A stretch of 64,000 nucleotides of DNA from a bacterium endosymbiont of Escarpia laminata. GTDB taxonomy: Bacteria > Pseudomonadota > Gammaproteobacteria > Chromatiales > Chromatiaceae. Below, in pieces: positions 18,005-27,252 of this stretch. Under the pieces are notes generated by a model. It searched no databases. It saw nothing but the letters and a program-made list of their open reading frames with translations, and had not been told where the DNA came from. A program made the translations under genes and the position numbers. The first letter of the stretch is position 1, and each line of letters starts with the position of its first letter. The stretch lies in NCBI GenBank assembly GCA_003660235.1, contig QGON01000065.1, positions 1 through 64,000 on the forward strand, read 5' to 3'.

Positions 18005-20273
18005 CGACAGTCACGGACCTGGTGGTCTCGATGGTTTGTGTTCCGTCGTAGGTGATCCGCAGGAGCACGTCATAGTTCCCGGCATTCGCATAGACGTGAG
18101 CTGCCGTAGCATCGTCCGTGGCTTCTGGCGGGCTGCCATCTCCGAAATCCCAGAGGTAGCCGATGACGGTTGCATCGCGGAGCTCACCTGCTTCGAAGAT
18201 CACTTCCTGGCCGGCCTGTGGTGATGCAGGATCGAAAGTGAAACTCGCTACCGGCCGGTAGTCAGCGAAGCAATTCTTGCTCTCGTTCATGATGAGCTGA
18301 ATGGCTTCAGCCTCTCCCGCACAATCGCCCCGCCATCCGGCGAACTCAAATCCCTCGACCGCTGAGGCGGTGAGGCTCACTGCAGCGTCGACTTCGAACC
18401 CGGCGGCGCACAGGCCCTCGCAGCCTGGGGGCTCAAAGCCCGATGGCGCCGACATGACCAGTCCGCCAGTGGTCTGATATACCCGCAGCACGACCTCGCA
18501 ACCGGCGCCGATGCCCGCCTCGCCAAGGCCGTAGACCTGCAGCGGCGTCTCCTGATTTTGGAACGCCGCCATGCCATGACCGAGTTGTCCGAAGGAGTTC
18601 TGTCCCCATGACCAGACGTTGCCGCAGACGTTGTGGCTTGCCAGTGAGTGCCGTTGACCGGCCGCGACACTGCTCACTGAGTCCAGGGCAGGCACGTGGA
18701 CGGGGTAGCTTTGCGGGAACTGGAGCGCCGCCCCCGCCATCTGCCCGAAGGTATTGTCACCCCAGGTCCAGAGTTGGCCGTCGACCAGGGCCGCCAGGGT
18801 GTGTCCGTCGCCGGCGGCGAGCCCGGCGATGCTCAGATGGGCGGCGGTCTGCACCGGCTGGTATCTTGTGTCGGTGGTCCCGTCGCCGAGCTGGCCAAAG
18901 CTGTTGGCGCCCCAGCCGCGGAACCCCGGCTCGCCGCTGACAAGCGCAACCGTGTAGTCATCGCCCGACCGGATCTGCTGCACGCCGCTGATGAATGGAA
19001 TGTCGACGGGAATCAAGTGGTCGACCGGCGTGTTGGCGCCCAACTGTCTGACGTCGTTTCGCCCCCAGCCCCACACGGTCCCATCGTTCAGCAGGGCCAG
19101 AGAGAACCCCGTGCCGGCGCTCACGGCGATCGGTGTGTCCGGCAGTTTCTCAACCGGTTTGGCAAACCGACTCACGGCATGTAACCTATCGAGTTCATCC
19201 GCTGTATCGCGCCCTAGCTGTCCGTGGGCGTTGGTGTTGGTGCCCCAGGAGGTGACCGGGCCGCCCACCTGCAGAGCTAGGGAATGGGCATCGCCGGCAG
19301 CGATCGCGACCACGTTCTCGAGCGGGTAGGGTATATTGCCGTCGCAATCTTTACTCTTCGTGAAGCCTGCCAATACTGGCCGCCCAATCGAGAAGTTGAG
19401 TTCGCGTTCGTTGAGATCGAATCTCCCCTCGGGACAGCCCTGTGTCGTGATGAAGTCCCAGGACGCGCCCAGCTGGCGCCGGTCGTTGGCCCCCCAGGTA
19501 TAGACTCGGCCGTCCTCGCCGAGCGCCAGGGAGTAGTTGTCGCCCGCAACGATGTTGCGCACCGGACCCTCGAGCCCCTGCACTGGAACGGGCGCGTTGC
19601 GGTCGATGCGGGTGCCGTCGCCGTGCTGGTTGTCGCCCCAGGCCCAGACGGCGCCGTCCTCCAGCAGTGCGAGCGAATGTCCGAACCCGGCGGCGACCCG
19701 GGCGACCTTCGAGGTCTTGACGGCGCCGCCGGTGGGCACCACCACAAGGCCGAGACGCGCCGCCGTGTTCACCTTAAAGCTGGCATCATCGGGCTCCCGC
19801 ATACTCCAGATTTTGATCTGGTGCGGGTAGATTCCCGGCCGCGTCGTGGCCTGCGTCTCGATGGTCAGCAGGGCCGCGCGCGGGGAGTCCGGTGTCCGGA
19901 TGCTGTAGTCGAAGCTGTAGCTGGCGTTCAGATTCTGAACCGTCTTGCGGATCGGATAGACGACGTACTTGATGTCCGTTGGCAGGGTAAGGCCGTGGGT
20001 ATTGTTCGTCGTCGTGTCAACTCTGACGGACACAGAGTCGCCTTCCGTGAGGAAGACCCAGTCTTCGTCGACAACGATATTCAGGTATACCGTCGGCCCG
20101 CTGCTGGAAGCCAGGATTGTCAGTACGCCAAACGTGACGACGGTTAAGGCAGCGAGGAATCGCGCGAGGGATAGGAATTTGCTTTTCGCGGATGCAGCGC
20201 CTTGCGCCATCAACCCGCCCAAAAGTCCGGCAAACACTTGTTGGACATAAGCCCGATTATCCGTGTTGGCCAT
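17853..20273 (-). CDS. RCC1-repeat, PKD-domain surface or secreted protein (frameshifted at 3' end)
   Basis: A large protein with an N-terminal hydrophobic anchor (FLAALTVVTFGVLTILASS) and then a beta-rich domain. At least seven RCC1-type repeats follow (GHSLALLEDGAVWAWGDN, YSLALGEDGRVYTWGAND and similar), predicting a beta-propeller. A glycine/cysteine segment with FEFAGWRGDCAGEAE and a PKD domain (YLWDFGDGSPP) come next. After VTVAA the frame turns to Arg-rich nonsense (from ~18005 down to the stop), while the adjacent frame continues as an FN3 domain, so the true protein is about 930 residues. A good site (GGGGGGTGAG) precedes the ATG. Function is unknown; RCC1-like propellers mediate protein binding. 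Confidence 0.85.
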   Translation of the reverse strand: MANTDNRAYVQQVFAGLLGGLMAQGAASAKSKFLSLARFLAALTVVTFGVLTILASSSGPTVYLNIVVDEDWVFLTEGDSVSVRVDTTTNNTHGLTLPTDIKYVVYPIRKTVQNLNASYSFDYSIRTPDSPRAALLTIETQATTRPGIYPHQIKIWSMREPDDASFKVNTAARLGLVVVPTGGAVKTSKVARVAAGFGHSLALLEDGAVWAWGDNQHGDGTRIDRNAPVPVQGLEGPVRNIVAGDNYSLALGEDGRVYTWGANDRRQLGASWDFITTQGCPEGRFDLNERELNFSIGRPVLAGFTKSKDCDGNIPYPLENVVAIAAGDAHSLALQVGGPVTSWGTNTNAHGQLGRDTADELDRLHAVSRFAKPVEKLPDTPIAVSAGTGFSLALLNDGTVWGWGRNDVRQLGANTPVDHLIPVDIPFISGVQQIRSGDDYTVALVSGEPGFRGWGANSFGQLGDGTTDTRYQPVQTAAHLSIAGLAAGDGHTLAALVDGQLWTWGDNTFGQMAGAALQFPQSYPVHVPALDSVSSVAAGQRHSLASHNVCGNVWSWGQNSFGQLGHGMAAFQNQETPLQVYGLGEAGIGAGCEVVLRVYQTTGGLVMSAPSGFEPPGCEGLCAAGFEVDAAVSLTASAVEGFEFAGWRGDCAGEAEAIQLIMNESKNCFADYRPVASFTFDPASPQAGQEVIFEAGELRDATVIGYLWDFGDGSPPEATDDATAAHVYANAGNYDVLLRITYDGTQTIETTRSVTVAAECSGQRRRRAGHRELGLCQRRDLVQSLLEHDRQREHCGQSDRRRQLVL

Positions 20274-20329
20274 CTCACCCCCCCTACTTTTGTGAGAATC
20301 TGAATCCTTTCTGTTATGCGTTCATCATT

Positions 20330-20795
20330 TCAAGGATTACTGACTTTTTTACTAACCGGATTCAGGTCTATCTCCTCTCCTGACCAGGGCCTGAGCAGTG
20401 GCTTGAAGATTTCAGGCGCGTGAGTATCAGGATCTAGCCAGGCTTCATGATTTTCAGTATGCAGCATGATAAGCACCCGGCCATGAACGGGATTTACCCT
20501 CGTTGGCCTTATCTATCAGTATAGTGCAGGAATCGATGCTCTTGCCTGCCTGGTTGTCCCAGTGCTCATACAATCCAGCGAAAGAAAACAGTGGTGCTTT
20601 GCTGGTCGGAAGCAATATGGCTGTTTGCCATCCTTCTCCGCCTTCCACGATGATCCTCAAGCCGAAATGGCTCTGCAGCTCATCTTGTTGTACATTCAGA
20701 TTGAATACGATCTCCCGCTTCAGGGGATGGGGTCTATGCTGATCCGGTGGGGGGGGCCTTTCCTGTCGATACCTACGAGTACGACATGTTCTCAT
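20330..20795 (-). pseudogene. Broken SRAP (YedK/HMCES-like) gene, truncated and frameshifted
   Basis: The frame ending near 20500 gives APLFSFAGLYEHWDN and SCTILIDKANE, typical of the middle of SRAP proteins, which shield abasic sites in single-stranded DNA. It then runs to a false C-terminus. A second frame continues the family with VNPVHGRVLIML, ENHEAWLDPDTHAPEI and LLRPWSGEEIDLNPVSKKV, stopping at 20330-20332. The N-terminal part with the catalytic Cys2 (MCGR...) is missing: residues before ~APLFSF do not resemble the family. The gene is therefore inactive by both truncation and frameshift. Confidence 0.75.
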
Positions 20796-20895
20796 TTACC
20801 AACAGTCTCCCAATCAGATTGTGATCAGATTCCTAAAACACCTCAGATTAGTGCCGATAATACAAGCGCATTCGGTTTCTCTGGATTAGGATCAT

Positions 20896-21225
20896 ATGAC
20901 CATGAAGCTTAGACACTTGTTTTTTATCACTGCGTTTCTTGCCATCGAGGTGAACGCGGACAGTTCGACCCTAGATGCGGCAATTGGTGGTGCCATCGGT
21001 GGCGCCACTGGCGCGGCAATCGGTAATGAGATCGGTGGCCGCGATGGTGCCATTCTCGGAGGTGCTTTAGGAGCAGCTGTAGGGGCTGCGATTAATACAG
21101 ATAAAGAACCACGCTACTCTCCCCCTCCGTCGCCACAAGTGCGTTATGAAAGCAACCCACCTCGAGGAGGACATTCTCGGGGCTACCACTGCCCGCCTGG
21201 CCAAAGGAAAAAAGGTCGTTGCTGA
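20896..21225 (+). CDS. Secreted glycine-zipper (YMGG-like) protein
   Basis: A 109-residue protein with a signal peptide (LRHLFFITAFLAIEVNA). A strongly repetitive glycine zipper (AAIGGAIGGATGAAIGNEIGG through GALGAAVGAAI, residues ~28-66) could form a helical hairpin in the envelope. The basic proline/glycine tail ends RKKGRC. Glycine-zipper proteins of this size are common envelope proteins of unknown role. Met3 (20902) is an alternative start. It is followed 45 bp later by the 11-residue-repeat gene, probably in one transcript. Confidence 0.8.
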   Translation: MTMKLRHLFFITAFLAIEVNADSSTLDAAIGGAIGGATGAAIGNEIGGRDGAILGGALGAAVGAAINTDKEPRYSPPPSPQVRYESNPPRGGHSRGYHCPPGQRKKGRC

Positions 21226-21270
21226 TGCCATCTAATCCCGTTCGCACTAATACCTTGAAGGAGAAGTAGA

Positions 21271-21645
21271 ATGAAATATCAAATTTGGAGGATCGTGTGC
21301 GCCAGTCTGCTTGCATTTTTTGCAGTTGTCGTCCAAGCCGAAGGAGATGAACCCAGTGCCTGGGAGAAGAGCAAGCAGTTTAGTTCAGAGGCATGGGATG
21401 CCACCAAGAAAGCCTCAGGAAATGCCTGGAAGGCGACTAAAGAGACATCTGGCGAGGTTTGGGACGTCACCAGGGAGACCTCTGTGAAAGCCTGGAAGGC
21501 GACCAAGCAGAAGTCGGGTGTGGTCTGGCATGCTACCAAGAAGATGAGTAAGGAAGTGTGGGATGATTCCAAGAGGATGGTCGGCAGCAAGGATAGACCT
21601 GATAATGAAAAACAGATGCAGGGTGCTCCGGTCAGTGAAATCTGA
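21271..21645 (+). CDS. Secreted protein of tandem 11-residue tryptophan repeats
   Basis: A 124-residue protein with a signal peptide (cleavage likely after VVQA, residue 23). The mature part is built from an 11-residue repeat of pattern W-x-A-T-K-x-x-S-x-x-x (for example WDATKKASGNA, WKATKETSGEV). Tryptophans fall at residues 31, 42, 53, 64, 75, 86 and 97, an exact 11-residue period over seven copies. Such a period suits a continuous amphipathic helix or right-handed coiled coil lying on a membrane. A strong site (AAGGAGAAG) precedes the ATG, and a terminator follows. No function is known to me. Confidence 0.85.
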   Translation: MKYQIWRIVCASLLAFFAVVVQAEGDEPSAWEKSKQFSSEAWDATKKASGNAWKATKETSGEVWDVTRETSVKAWKATKQKSGVVWHATKKMSKEVWDDSKRMVGSKDRPDNEKQMQGAPVSEI

Positions 21646-21688
21646 GTCACTGATTCAGAATAACTAATCGTTCTCCCGGATCTCCCTC

Positions 21689-21733
21689 AAACCCCTGTTA
21701 TGTCCTTGTTCCAGGGCATTCAGGGGTTTTTTA
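21689..21733 (+). terminator. Rho-independent terminator after the 11-residue-repeat gene
   Basis: AAACCCCTG (21689-21697) pairs with CAGGGGTTTT (21721 on), with a longer loop and a TTTTTT run, 43 bp after the stop. Confidence 0.75.
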
Positions 21734-21941
21734 TGTGCTCCAGTTTTCCAGGGCCGGCTAACCTTTCGGTAACATTAGGGTCGATAGTGGACAAGGGACG
21801 GTTCTGCTGAATTGCACTGCCGGGCAACTAAACCACAAAAGGCGCTCCAGCGGGGCGGCGGATCGTCTCTATTTTCTGTAGAGTAAGTCATCAGACTCTA
21901 TCTGCCTGAGTCTTTTCTCATTGCTATTTCCGGGGTATGGG

Positions 21942-24900
21942 ATGCACCGCTTTCTTCCAATGCTTTTGTTCCTGCTGCTTCTTGGGTTTTTGTCGGGGCC
22001 CGCGTCGGTGCAGGCGCTGGAGGCGGCAAAGATCGAGGAGAGGATCTCCCTTCTGGAAAAGCTGGAAGAGCCAAGGGATGAGGCGGTCCAGGTGGAACTG
22101 AATCTCTATCGGGAGGCGGTTGCTTCGTTGAAGTCGGCGAAGGCGTATGCCGAAAAGACGGCGCTCTTTAAACAGGCGGCGGTGGATACGCCGGCAGAGC
22201 TCAAACGGCTGCATGCCGAGAGCGAGGGACTGGTGCGTCAATCCACGGAAGAGACTGTATCTTCGCTTGGTCGGCTGCCGGACACTCTGTTGGAGGCCCG
22301 GGTGAGGGAGGAGAGTGCCGCAATCGTCAGTCTTGGTGGGAGATTGGCGGAACTCGTCCAATCCATTAGCACATTGCAGGCCAGTCCCGAAACAAATCGT
22401 CAGATGCTCTCTCTGGCCAATACCCGCCTGGAAGAGGTGGATGAGACCCTGCGAAAGACACCGCCGGCAGATAAGAGTCACGAAGCCACCGAGGCCATGC
22501 TGGTTACTGCCCAAGCTGTGCGTAAGGCGCTGCTGGCAGAAATAGAGATGCTCAACAATGAGCGTTTGAGTCACGATCTCCGTTTGCAGCTGCTTCAGGC
22601 CAAACGCCAGTTGCTTGAAAAACGGCTTGTCACGGCCAAACGAAATGAGCAGGAGGGCAGGGACGAGATCAACCGGCGGCAAGCCAGCGAGGCGAAGGCG
22701 GCGGAAGCGGAAGCTGCCCAGGCGAGGCAGGAGGCGGTAGGTAAGCATATCCTCATCACTGCTGCGGCAGAGATGAATTCGGAGTTGAGTCGCCTGCTCA
22801 GTGAGTTGAGCCGGACCAATGAGGATGAGACCGCACAGCTGAAATTGACTCGGGCTCAATATCAGCGGATCGATCGCAACTACCAACGCTCCCTGCAACA
22901 GTTGGAAATCACCAGACTGGATCAACAGTTGGGGCAGTTTCTTCGCACCCAACAGACCAAATTACCCAAGATTGCAGAGTATGAGAAAAAACGCTTGCTG
23001 AAACAGCGTGCACTGGATGAATCGCGGTTGGCCCAATTCCGGCTACAGGAATCGCTGAACGAGTTGCAGGATATTGAACAGGTGGTGGCGAGGACGCTCA
23101 CCAGCGAAAAGAAGGAGACCGAAACACTATCCCCCAGTCAACTGGAACAGCTGACCGGTGAGCTGCATCGACTGATGGAAGATCGGAAGGCGTTTCTCTC
23201 CAAGCTCGATGTTGCCTACACACTCAAGATAAAGTTGTTGGGGGAGTCGATCCATGAACAGCAGAATCTTATCGGCCGTGTACACCAGTACGATCAGCTT
23301 CTGGATGAGAATCTATTGTGGATCGCAAATGCGGAACCGGTGGATTTCAGGTGGGTCGGAAGTTTTGGCGAACCATTACTGATTCTGTTCTCCCCGGCAA
23401 ATTGGTTTTCCGTGTTGCAGGCATTGGTAAAAGCGGCCATACAGTCTGCGCCATTCACACTGATTGTGCTGCTCTTATCAGCGGCGCTGCTGCTGGGCAG
23501 GCGCCGATTGAAAAAACGTTTGGGGGATATTGCCGCCAAGGTAGGGCTGGTCAAACAGGATCGATTCAGTTACACACTGGTCGTATTGGTTATCACATTG
23601 CTGCTGGCCATGCCCTGGCCGGTGCTGATGGCCTATACAGGGTGGTTGTTGGGTCATGTACGGGCAGATGCCTTTGTCGAGGCGGCGGGATTTGGCTTCA
23701 GGCGCAGTGCCTTTATCTTGGCAGCCTTCCTCTTTCTGCAGGCACTCTATGTCTCCAACGGTCTGGCAGAGATCCATTTTCGCTGGAAAGCCAGAACCCG
23801 TCGGCGTGTATCCGGCAACCTGACCTGGTTGATCCCGATCATGGTATGGGTCGCATTTTTGGTCGCGATGACGGAATCATCCAATGCAGGCCTCTATCGG
23901 GATACTATCGGCAGGCTGGTGTTCAGCGTAGCAATGCTGGCTCTGTTGCTCTTTATCTGGCGAGTGATTCGGTTAAAAGAGAGTAATGTTGAGCGCCGTA
24001 CCACCAGCCTCGTCTGGCGCAGTCGATATATCTGGTATCCGCTACTGTTGTTGATCCCCTTTGCCCTAGTCATGTTGGCGGCGCAAGGCTACCACTACAC
24101 CAGTCTGCGGGTTGCCGGACTGATATTCAGCTCTCTCATTGTCTTTCTGATAGCACTGTTGATCTATTTTCTCGCGGTACGCTGGTTGTTGGTGGCGCAG
24201 CGCCGTCTTGCTCTCGCCAGGGCATTGGCCAAACGTCAGGCAGATATTGATTCACGGGCCAGTAGGGAGGCGGTGGAGCAGACGGGGGAGATTACACCGG
24301 AAGCGATCGAAGTCCCCGAGATCGGTCTCGCCACCATCAATGACCAGACCCGTCGGTTGCTGCGGTTGGTGCTTACCGTTTTTGTGGGTTTGGTTCTCTG
24401 GACACACTGGTCTGCGATAACCCCGGCCTTGGGTGTGTTGGACAACGTTACCATTTGGGAGCATATGGCTACGGCGGAAGCGGGCGGCCAACTGTTACCG
24501 ATTACGCTTGCAGACATTGGTCTGGCCGCTCTGGTTCTTTTCTTGACCTTCGTTGCCGAACGCAATCTGCCAGGCTTGTTGGAGATTGCGCTACTGCAGC
24601 CTCTCCATGTGGAGCAGGGCAATCGCTACGCAGTTTCCGCTCTGATTCGTTACCTCATACTGGCGGTCGGCATCGTCATGTCGATCAACTTGGTTGGCGT
24701 TGGCTGGGGAGAGGTGCAGTGGCTGGTTGCGGCCATCGGCGTTGGCTTGGGGTTTGGCCTGAAGGAGATCTTCGCCAACTTCATATCTGGAATAATCGTC
24801 CTGTTTGAACGACCGGTTCGGGTCGGCGATACCGTCACTCTCGGTGATATCAGTGGTGTGGTGACGCGGATACGGATGCGAGCAACGACCATTACAGATT

Positions 24901-25316
24901 TCGATAACAAGGAGTTGATCATCCCCAATCAGAATCTTATCGTCGAGCCGTTGGTGAACTGGACCCTTAGCGATCAGATCACCCGTGTAACCTTTATGGT
25001 GGGCATTGCCTATGGATCCGATACTGAACTGGCCCATCGCATTATGCTCAAAACGGTAACCGAACATTCGTTGGTGCTGGATGAACCCAAGCCGACGGTC
25101 TTTTTTACGGGCTTCGGCGACAGCTCCCTCGACTTTCAGGTGGCAGTGCATGTCAAGGAGAGAATCCAACGCCGTCTGTTGACCCATGATCTCCACATGG
25201 CGCTGGAAAAAACATTGCGCGAAAATGGCGTGGAGATCCCTTTTCCTCAGCGTGACCTACACTTGCGCAGTGTTGATGAGAACATTCAGCCTCTGGCCAA
25301 TAGCAAGGAAAATTAG
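21942..25316 (+). CDS. MscK/KefA-type mechanosensitive channel
   Basis: A 1124-residue inner-membrane channel with a signal peptide (MHRFLPMLLFLLLLGFLSGPASVQA) and a long periplasmic coiled-coil region (~30-480, rich in Glu, Arg, Leu, Gln). About eleven helices follow, ending in the MscS core: pore helix with GVGLGFGLKEIFANFISGIIVLFERPVRVGD and the cytoplasmic vestibule (IIPNQNLIVEPLVNWT, GIAYGSD). It releases solutes during osmotic down-shock. Length and layout match MscK (about 1120) rather than MscS (about 290). A TTG at 21921 also opens the frame, but the ATG with GGGG upstream begins the signal peptide. Confidence 0.92.
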   Translation: MHRFLPMLLFLLLLGFLSGPASVQALEAAKIEERISLLEKLEEPRDEAVQVELNLYREAVASLKSAKAYAEKTALFKQAAVDTPAELKRLHAESEGLVRQSTEETVSSLGRLPDTLLEARVREESAAIVSLGGRLAELVQSISTLQASPETNRQMLSLANTRLEEVDETLRKTPPADKSHEATEAMLVTAQAVRKALLAEIEMLNNERLSHDLRLQLLQAKRQLLEKRLVTAKRNEQEGRDEINRRQASEAKAAEAEAAQARQEAVGKHILITAAAEMNSELSRLLSELSRTNEDETAQLKLTRAQYQRIDRNYQRSLQQLEITRLDQQLGQFLRTQQTKLPKIAEYEKKRLLKQRALDESRLAQFRLQESLNELQDIEQVVARTLTSEKKETETLSPSQLEQLTGELHRLMEDRKAFLSKLDVAYTLKIKLLGESIHEQQNLIGRVHQYDQLLDENLLWIANAEPVDFRWVGSFGEPLLILFSPANWFSVLQALVKAAIQSAPFTLIVLLLSAALLLGRRRLKKRLGDIAAKVGLVKQDRFSYTLVVLVITLLLAMPWPVLMAYTGWLLGHVRADAFVEAAGFGFRRSAFILAAFLFLQALYVSNGLAEIHFRWKARTRRRVSGNLTWLIPIMVWVAFLVAMTESSNAGLYRDTIGRLVFSVAMLALLLFIWRVIRLKESNVERRTTSLVWRSRYIWYPLLLLIPFALVMLAAQGYHYTSLRVAGLIFSSLIVFLIALLIYFLAVRWLLVAQRRLALARALAKRQADIDSRASREAVEQTGEITPEAIEVPEIGLATINDQTRRLLRLVLTVFVGLVLWTHWSAITPALGVLDNVTIWEHMATAEAGGQLLPITLADIGLAALVLFLTFVAERNLPGLLEIALLQPLHVEQGNRYAVSALIRYLILAVGIVMSINLVGVGWGEVQWLVAAIGVGLGFGLKEIFANFISGIIVLFERPVRVGDTVTLGDISGVVTRIRMRATTITDFDNKELIIPNQNLIVEPLVNWTLSDQITRVTFMVGIAYGSDTELAHRIMLKTVTEHSLVLDEPKPTVFFTGFGDSSLDFQVAVHVKERIQRRLLTHDLHMALEKTLRENGVEIPFPQRDLHLRSVDENIQPLANSKEN

Positions 25317-25345
25317 CCGTTCTTTCAACTCAGGAACGCATCTGT

Positions 25346-25495
25346 TTGGCTGATGTGAGTGTCTGCGCGAAAAGGACACTGTTGCGCGAGGAGGAGGGGG
25401 TGGCCCGCCGTTTCAAACAGGAGGAAGATAGGCAAACTGAAGAGCCGGCGCCGGACAACGTCGCATATCTGGAGAAGAAAGAGTCCGGAGAGTGA
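25346..25495 (+). CDS. Possible small charged protein (49 aa)
   Basis: An open frame between the channel and the dCMP deaminase starts at TTG 25346 (or GTG 25355) with AGGA ten bases upstream. It encodes a Glu/Arg/Lys-rich peptide (LLREEEGVARRFKQEEDR) ending YLEKKESGE. There is no ATG and no family resemblance. The composition is peptide-like rather than random, so it is listed as tentative. Confidence 0.25.
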   Translation: MADVSVCAKRTLLREEEGVARRFKQEEDRQTEEPAPDNVAYLEKKESGE

Positions 25496-25536
25496 TAGTC
25501 TCCCTCGAACAGCAACAGAAAACAGGAGAATGATCC

Positions 25537-26055
25537 ATGAGCATGAAGTGGGATACCCGTTTTCTCGGGCTGGCTGCTCATATCTCGGGGTGGAGTAAAG
25601 ACCCTTCATCCCAGGTGGGCGCCGTCATAACGGACGGCAATCGTATTATCTCGCTGGGCTACAACGGCTTTGCGGCCGGGGTGGAGGATACGCAGAGCCG
25701 CCTCTCCAACAGGGAGTGCAAACTGAACCTCACCATTCATGCGGAAGAGAACGCCATGATCTTCGCCAAGCGTGATCTGCGCGGCTGCACCGTCTATGTG
25801 ACGCATCCCCCCTGTCCCCGCTGCGCCTCGAAGCTGATCCAGGAGGAGATCGGCCGGGTGGTGTTTATCAATCCGAGTCAGGATTTTCTTTCACGCTGGG
25901 CCGGTGACATCGAGTTGTCGCAGCAGATGTACGGTGAAGCCGGAGTCGAAATAACAGGTTACGAGGTGGATCAGGTCAATGTTGAGGATGCGCAGATAAC
26001 CGTGGCGCCTGGCGGCTTCTTTACCAAGATCTTGAGCCGGTTGCTGCGATTGTAG
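25537..26055 (+). CDS. dCMP deaminase-like cytidine/deoxycytidylate deaminase
   Basis: A 172-residue zinc-dependent deaminase. Zinc motif HAE (68-70) with E70 as proton shuttle and PPCPRC (91-96) are intact, with the preceding SSQVGAVITDGNRIISLGYNGF typical of ComEB/dCMP deaminases. The likely reaction is dCMP to dUMP in the cytoplasm, feeding thymidylate synthesis. The C-terminal 40 residues (VDQVNVEDAQITVAPGGFFTK) extend past the minimal domain. A good site (AGGAGAATGATCC) precedes the ATG. Substrate is inferred from family. Confidence 0.88.
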   Translation: MSMKWDTRFLGLAAHISGWSKDPSSQVGAVITDGNRIISLGYNGFAAGVEDTQSRLSNRECKLNLTIHAEENAMIFAKRDLRGCTVYVTHPPCPRCASKLIQEEIGRVVFINPSQDFLSRWAGDIELSQQMYGEAGVEITGYEVDQVNVEDAQITVAPGGFFTKILSRLLRL

Positions 26056-26486
26056 GCCCTCTTCAACCATTCAGGCCAGAATCAGCATTATCTATAGTGC
26101 CTTGACACTCCATAGCTGACTGTCGGCGATGCATGGTAGCGATGTGCCTTGATTAGCGTATACACGATCTTCCGCTTTACACGTCATGTTGTGTTACGGG
26201 AACTGCACCTCTTCCCCGAGCCTGAAACTAACTGGATGGCAGCCGCCAAGCCAATGCGCTTTTGAATAGGCCGGCATAAGGTGAACTGAATGCGTTTCTA
26301 GTAGCCGTGCTGCTGAAAAGCAGCCAGACTCTCAATATGTGTTTGGGCAGAACCCAGCCATGAAGCCAAAGCAGTTAGCCCTATGGCACAGCATTTATTC
26401 TCTTGATTGTTAAAGAGCAGGTTTTCTATTTCCTATTGACAGGGCGGCGGCTCATATGTGTTATGCATTTTCCCACATTTTTATTG
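26056..26486. other. Non-coding stretch
   Basis: About 430 bases with no supported gene and stop codons in all frames at short intervals. Composition turns AT-rich towards 26486. I recognise no RNA, IS end or terminator. Confidence 0.5.
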
Positions 26487-27026
26487 TTAAAGTAGTGAAT
26501 CAGTAGAATTCACTTGAGTCTTAGGTATATTCGCTTTTGCATCATAAATAAACAAAGCACGCAACTTCTCCCAAAATTCTCCTCCCAGCACAAACAATGT
26601 AACAATAAATAGAAAATCCGCGATTATGTTCATGGTTATCCGGTTCTCTGCATACCACATGATTAGGTCAGGAGCATAGAAGGTTAAATAGGCGTATATG
26701 ATATGAAGCAGTAGTAACATCAGTCCGAACCTGTAACGTGTGCGACTGACTTCACCTCGTGGTACAGCACGCTTCAGGAGTGAGAATGCTTTATTCTTTA
26801 TATAAACATATCCAGGCTTGCCAAGTAGAATGATAGAAAGAACACTAAATATTTCAGGTGCCCCAATTAACAAAAAACCTGAAAGAAAAGCCTTTGTAGC
26901 AGTTTCTAAGTTTAAGTTAGTAACAAGAGGTATGAATAAAGGGCATACCCAACCAAATATGAATAAAAAGAGGCCTAAACAAAACCGCCAACTTTTAGGG
27001 TTAAACTGTTCTTTGTCTTCATCCAT
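26487..27026 (-). CDS. Transporter-suffix-domain membrane protein
   Basis: A 179-residue integral membrane protein with four to five helices. The opening WRFCLGLFLFIFGWVCPLFIPLV, then GFLLIGAPEIFSVLSIILLGKPGYVYIKNKAF and RYRFGLMLLLLHIIYAYLTFYAPDL match small proteins annotated as transporter suffix domain. In other genomes this module is found alone or fused after a transporter. Its role is unknown. The gene is AT-rich compared with its neighbours, suggesting recent acquisition. AGGT precedes the ATG. Confidence 0.65.
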   Translation of the reverse strand: MDEDKEQFNPKSWRFCLGLFLFIFGWVCPLFIPLVTNLNLETATKAFLSGFLLIGAPEIFSVLSIILLGKPGYVYIKNKAFSLLKRAVPRGEVSRTRYRFGLMLLLLHIIYAYLTFYAPDLIMWYAENRITMNIIADFLFIVTLFVLGGEFWEKLRALFIYDAKANIPKTQVNSTDSLL

Positions 27027-27252
27027 AGATGTGATACCTGATTTTTCTGGATATTAGTGTTTAGTAAAAATACAATGTTGCAGCCTTGAGGTTACTATTA
27101 CTATGCATAACAGTGAATTAGAATGCCCCGATTATTTTTTATCAGTCGTTTACGAACCAAGCTGGCTGGCGTTCGAGTTTGGGATGTAACAACCCATTCG
27201 AATAATGCATGTAACCAAAACCGTACTTGTCAAACAAAATCAGGAGTGATTC

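Noticed and set aside
21089..21650. Tandem repeats as a CRISPR-like array
   Set aside because: They are 33-bp codon repeats of an in-frame protein, with no spacer uniqueness.
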